In this document: one piece after another, positions 62,401-64,000 of the stretch
Numbering within the stretch: the stretch's first letter is position 1
Layout of the letters: the number at the start of each line of letters is the position of its first letter
Assembly: GCA_030562195.1 (NCBI GenBank)
Contig: CM060202.1
Location: 10,292,001-10,356,000, forward strand
Direction: 5' to 3'
From: Nipponacmea schrenckii
Taxonomy: Eukaryota; Mollusca; Gastropoda; Lottiidae
Length of the DNA stretch: 64,000 nucleotides
Translations under genes and position numbers: made by a program
The notes under the pieces: generated by a model
The model's input: the letters and a program-made list of their open reading frames with translations, nothing else
What the model was told of the DNA's origin: nothing
Databases searched by the model: none

Positions 62401-64000
62401 AAAGGTTAACTTTACGTCTGGTTAAATGAATAGCAGAAATTGTCTTCTGTCCTTTGATGAAATTGACGTCTGCCAGATCTGATGACAATGCCACAATTAT
62501 AATCAAGACACAAATGAGACAAGGAATGTACTAGCGTTAAATTCTCACTTCAGAAACTCATACAAAAAAACTTCAAACTTGATATAGGGCCTAAGGTTTC
62601 AATGATGGCTATTAAAAACCAAAAGCCAACACAAAAAAAAACATATACATCTACAGTATTCAATATGACAAACACAGTTCTTTTTAGGTAAAACAAAGGG
62701 TTTTTAACTTTTTCTTCAAAGAGTTAGACTAAATGGTGGGCCAATGCCAAACATTTTTAATTTGTACAAAACTTAAAGAAACACAGAACCGCCTTGGGGA
62801 GACATCAACAAATAATTTTCAATGACACAGCTTACATGTCAAATATACATTCATAACAAAAAGAGGCACAGTGGTAGAATTATTGTATTTCAGAAGCAGT
62901 GAGGAAGGTTTTTGAGTGATTTCTCATTAGTTACTTTAAGCTAAATGATGTATAATTATATAAAAACATTAGAAGAGATAAACTAATTTAGATTGAAGTT
63001 ATCAAATCAACTAATATGATATTAATGTAGTTAAAGTTCACACCACTGGAACTCTCATAACTGTTTGCAATATTTCTTTAATAATCAACCTCTGATGACA
63101 TTTAGCTCAGTTAGATTCCGTAATGACATTTAAATAACTTTTAATTTGATAGTTCTGATAAAAACTACAAGAGCAATGTATTCTACAATAACACTCTCAT
63201 AAAATCTAACAGTTTCCCCAAATTCATTTAGAAAATGTTCAACCAAGAACTTTTTTTTTATATCAAACCAAAGTGTTGATGGATTTGATCCTTAAATAGC
63301 TTAAATTTGTTAGTAGTGAAGGTTCTTCCTTTTGGAAATGATTAAATAGGGGCTGCTATTTAAATTATTCTTTTCAAGTAGCAATAAACATAAATCAGCC
63401 AACTCTCTTTTCATTACAAAATTTCCTTTAAGCACAATGCATTCTGTAGCCAATCTTAAAGATTTAAGACTAAAGAAAATAAGAATGTGATCTCAATTAT
63501 ATTTCAGTTTGCAACTAAATTTTGGTCACCAAATTCCACACAAAAAAGCACAAGTTGCAAACACTAGAAATTGAATCATGCATCAAACTTCTTTGACGCC
63601 AAGCAATTGACAATCCCACCGCCATTATAATACCCTTATAATCTAAAAAACTTTCAAATCCTTCTCCTTGTTGTTAATTGCCTTTTATTGTAACGGAAAA
63701 CTAAAAAGGAATTTGTGGTGGACACAAAATAAATTCCTTAAAAACAATTGATCAAATAAAAAGTGACATTTGGCCAACATGTGAACGACATTCTAGACAT
63801 TTTAAACCGCTCTCTAATTAGCAAAAATATCAAATTTAGACAAAAAATACAAGAAAAGGCAATTAGTTCAAAGACCCACATCAATAGGCCCTGATAAAAC
63901 TAGAAAATTTCATCTAAAATGTGACAAAAAAATGAAACACGAAACATAATTGTCATTTGTTAAAACTTAGAAGTCATTTTGAATAACTGTGGAATTAGAC
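59467..64000. other. AT-rich non-coding stretch to window end
   Basis: About 4.5 kb without a confident feature. The ORF at 59876-60073 (minus) lies over GTGCACGTCAAAAGATCC at 60008, a phrase that vaguely recalls SINE bodies in other invertebrates, but nothing else supports a SINE here. The ORF at 60326-60517 (plus) has no motif. A gene could continue beyond the window, but no splice-anchored exon could be supported. Confidence 0.4.

Overview
This 64 kb window looks like non-coding, AT-rich DNA (intergenic or large-intron) from a eukaryotic animal. It has no operons, no dense ORFs and no ribosome-binding-site/ORF architecture. The few long ORFs are by-products of tandem arrays whose period is a multiple of three. 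It carries tRNA-derived SINEs with A/B-box heads, several families of short inverted-repeat transposons (MITEs) and many minisatellites. Abundant tRNA-SINEs plus TTAA-target MITEs suggest an invertebrate, possibly a mollusc or another lophotrochozoan, but no sequence here fixes the species. I found no confident intact protein-coding gene and no intact tRNA, rRNA or CRISPR.

Layout. 0-5 kb: two tail-only SINE insertions with perfect target duplications. One of them interrupts a coding-like, apparently dead segment at 1.8-2.2 kb. A 41-bp minisatellite (3.93-4.32 kb) and a long palindromic MITE (4.74-5.21 kb) follow. 5.6-10.7 kb: the dominant feature, a 66-bp minisatellite of about 62 fairly homogeneous monomers with higher-order duplications. 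Upstream lies a much more diverged stretch of the same repeat, and a 0.49 kb TTAA MITE sits exactly between the old and young parts. 11-17 kb: short direct duplications, a SINE, a 16-bp array and a 21-bp array. 17-30 kb: two tRNA-SINE families, two copies of a TTAA element containing AAGCTAGCTTTA, a hAT-like element with a perfect 8-bp duplication, and a second copy of the 6.0 kb MITE. 30-38 kb: mostly featureless apart from an inverted-repeat cluster at 36.6-37.0 kb. 38.7-40.7 kb: a 40-bp array, then a CAGTTTACA-type array split by a 120-bp insertion carrying a possible hammerhead-like motif. 43-51 kb: SINEs, a TA-target MITE and TTAA MITEs. 53-59.5 kb: a 40-bp array, an 82-bp array, further TTAA MITEs and a 22-bp array. 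59.5-64 kb: nothing recognisable.

Most of the structure is therefore mobile DNA and tandem-repeat dynamics: insertions into arrays, target duplications that can be read to the base, polarity of homogenisation, and convergence of three unrelated MITE families on TTAA targets. Candidates for a second look are the interrupted coding-like fragment (1.8-2.2 kb), the MITE-split array (5.6-10.7 kb) and the hammerhead-like dispersed repeat (40.3 and 55.4 kb).
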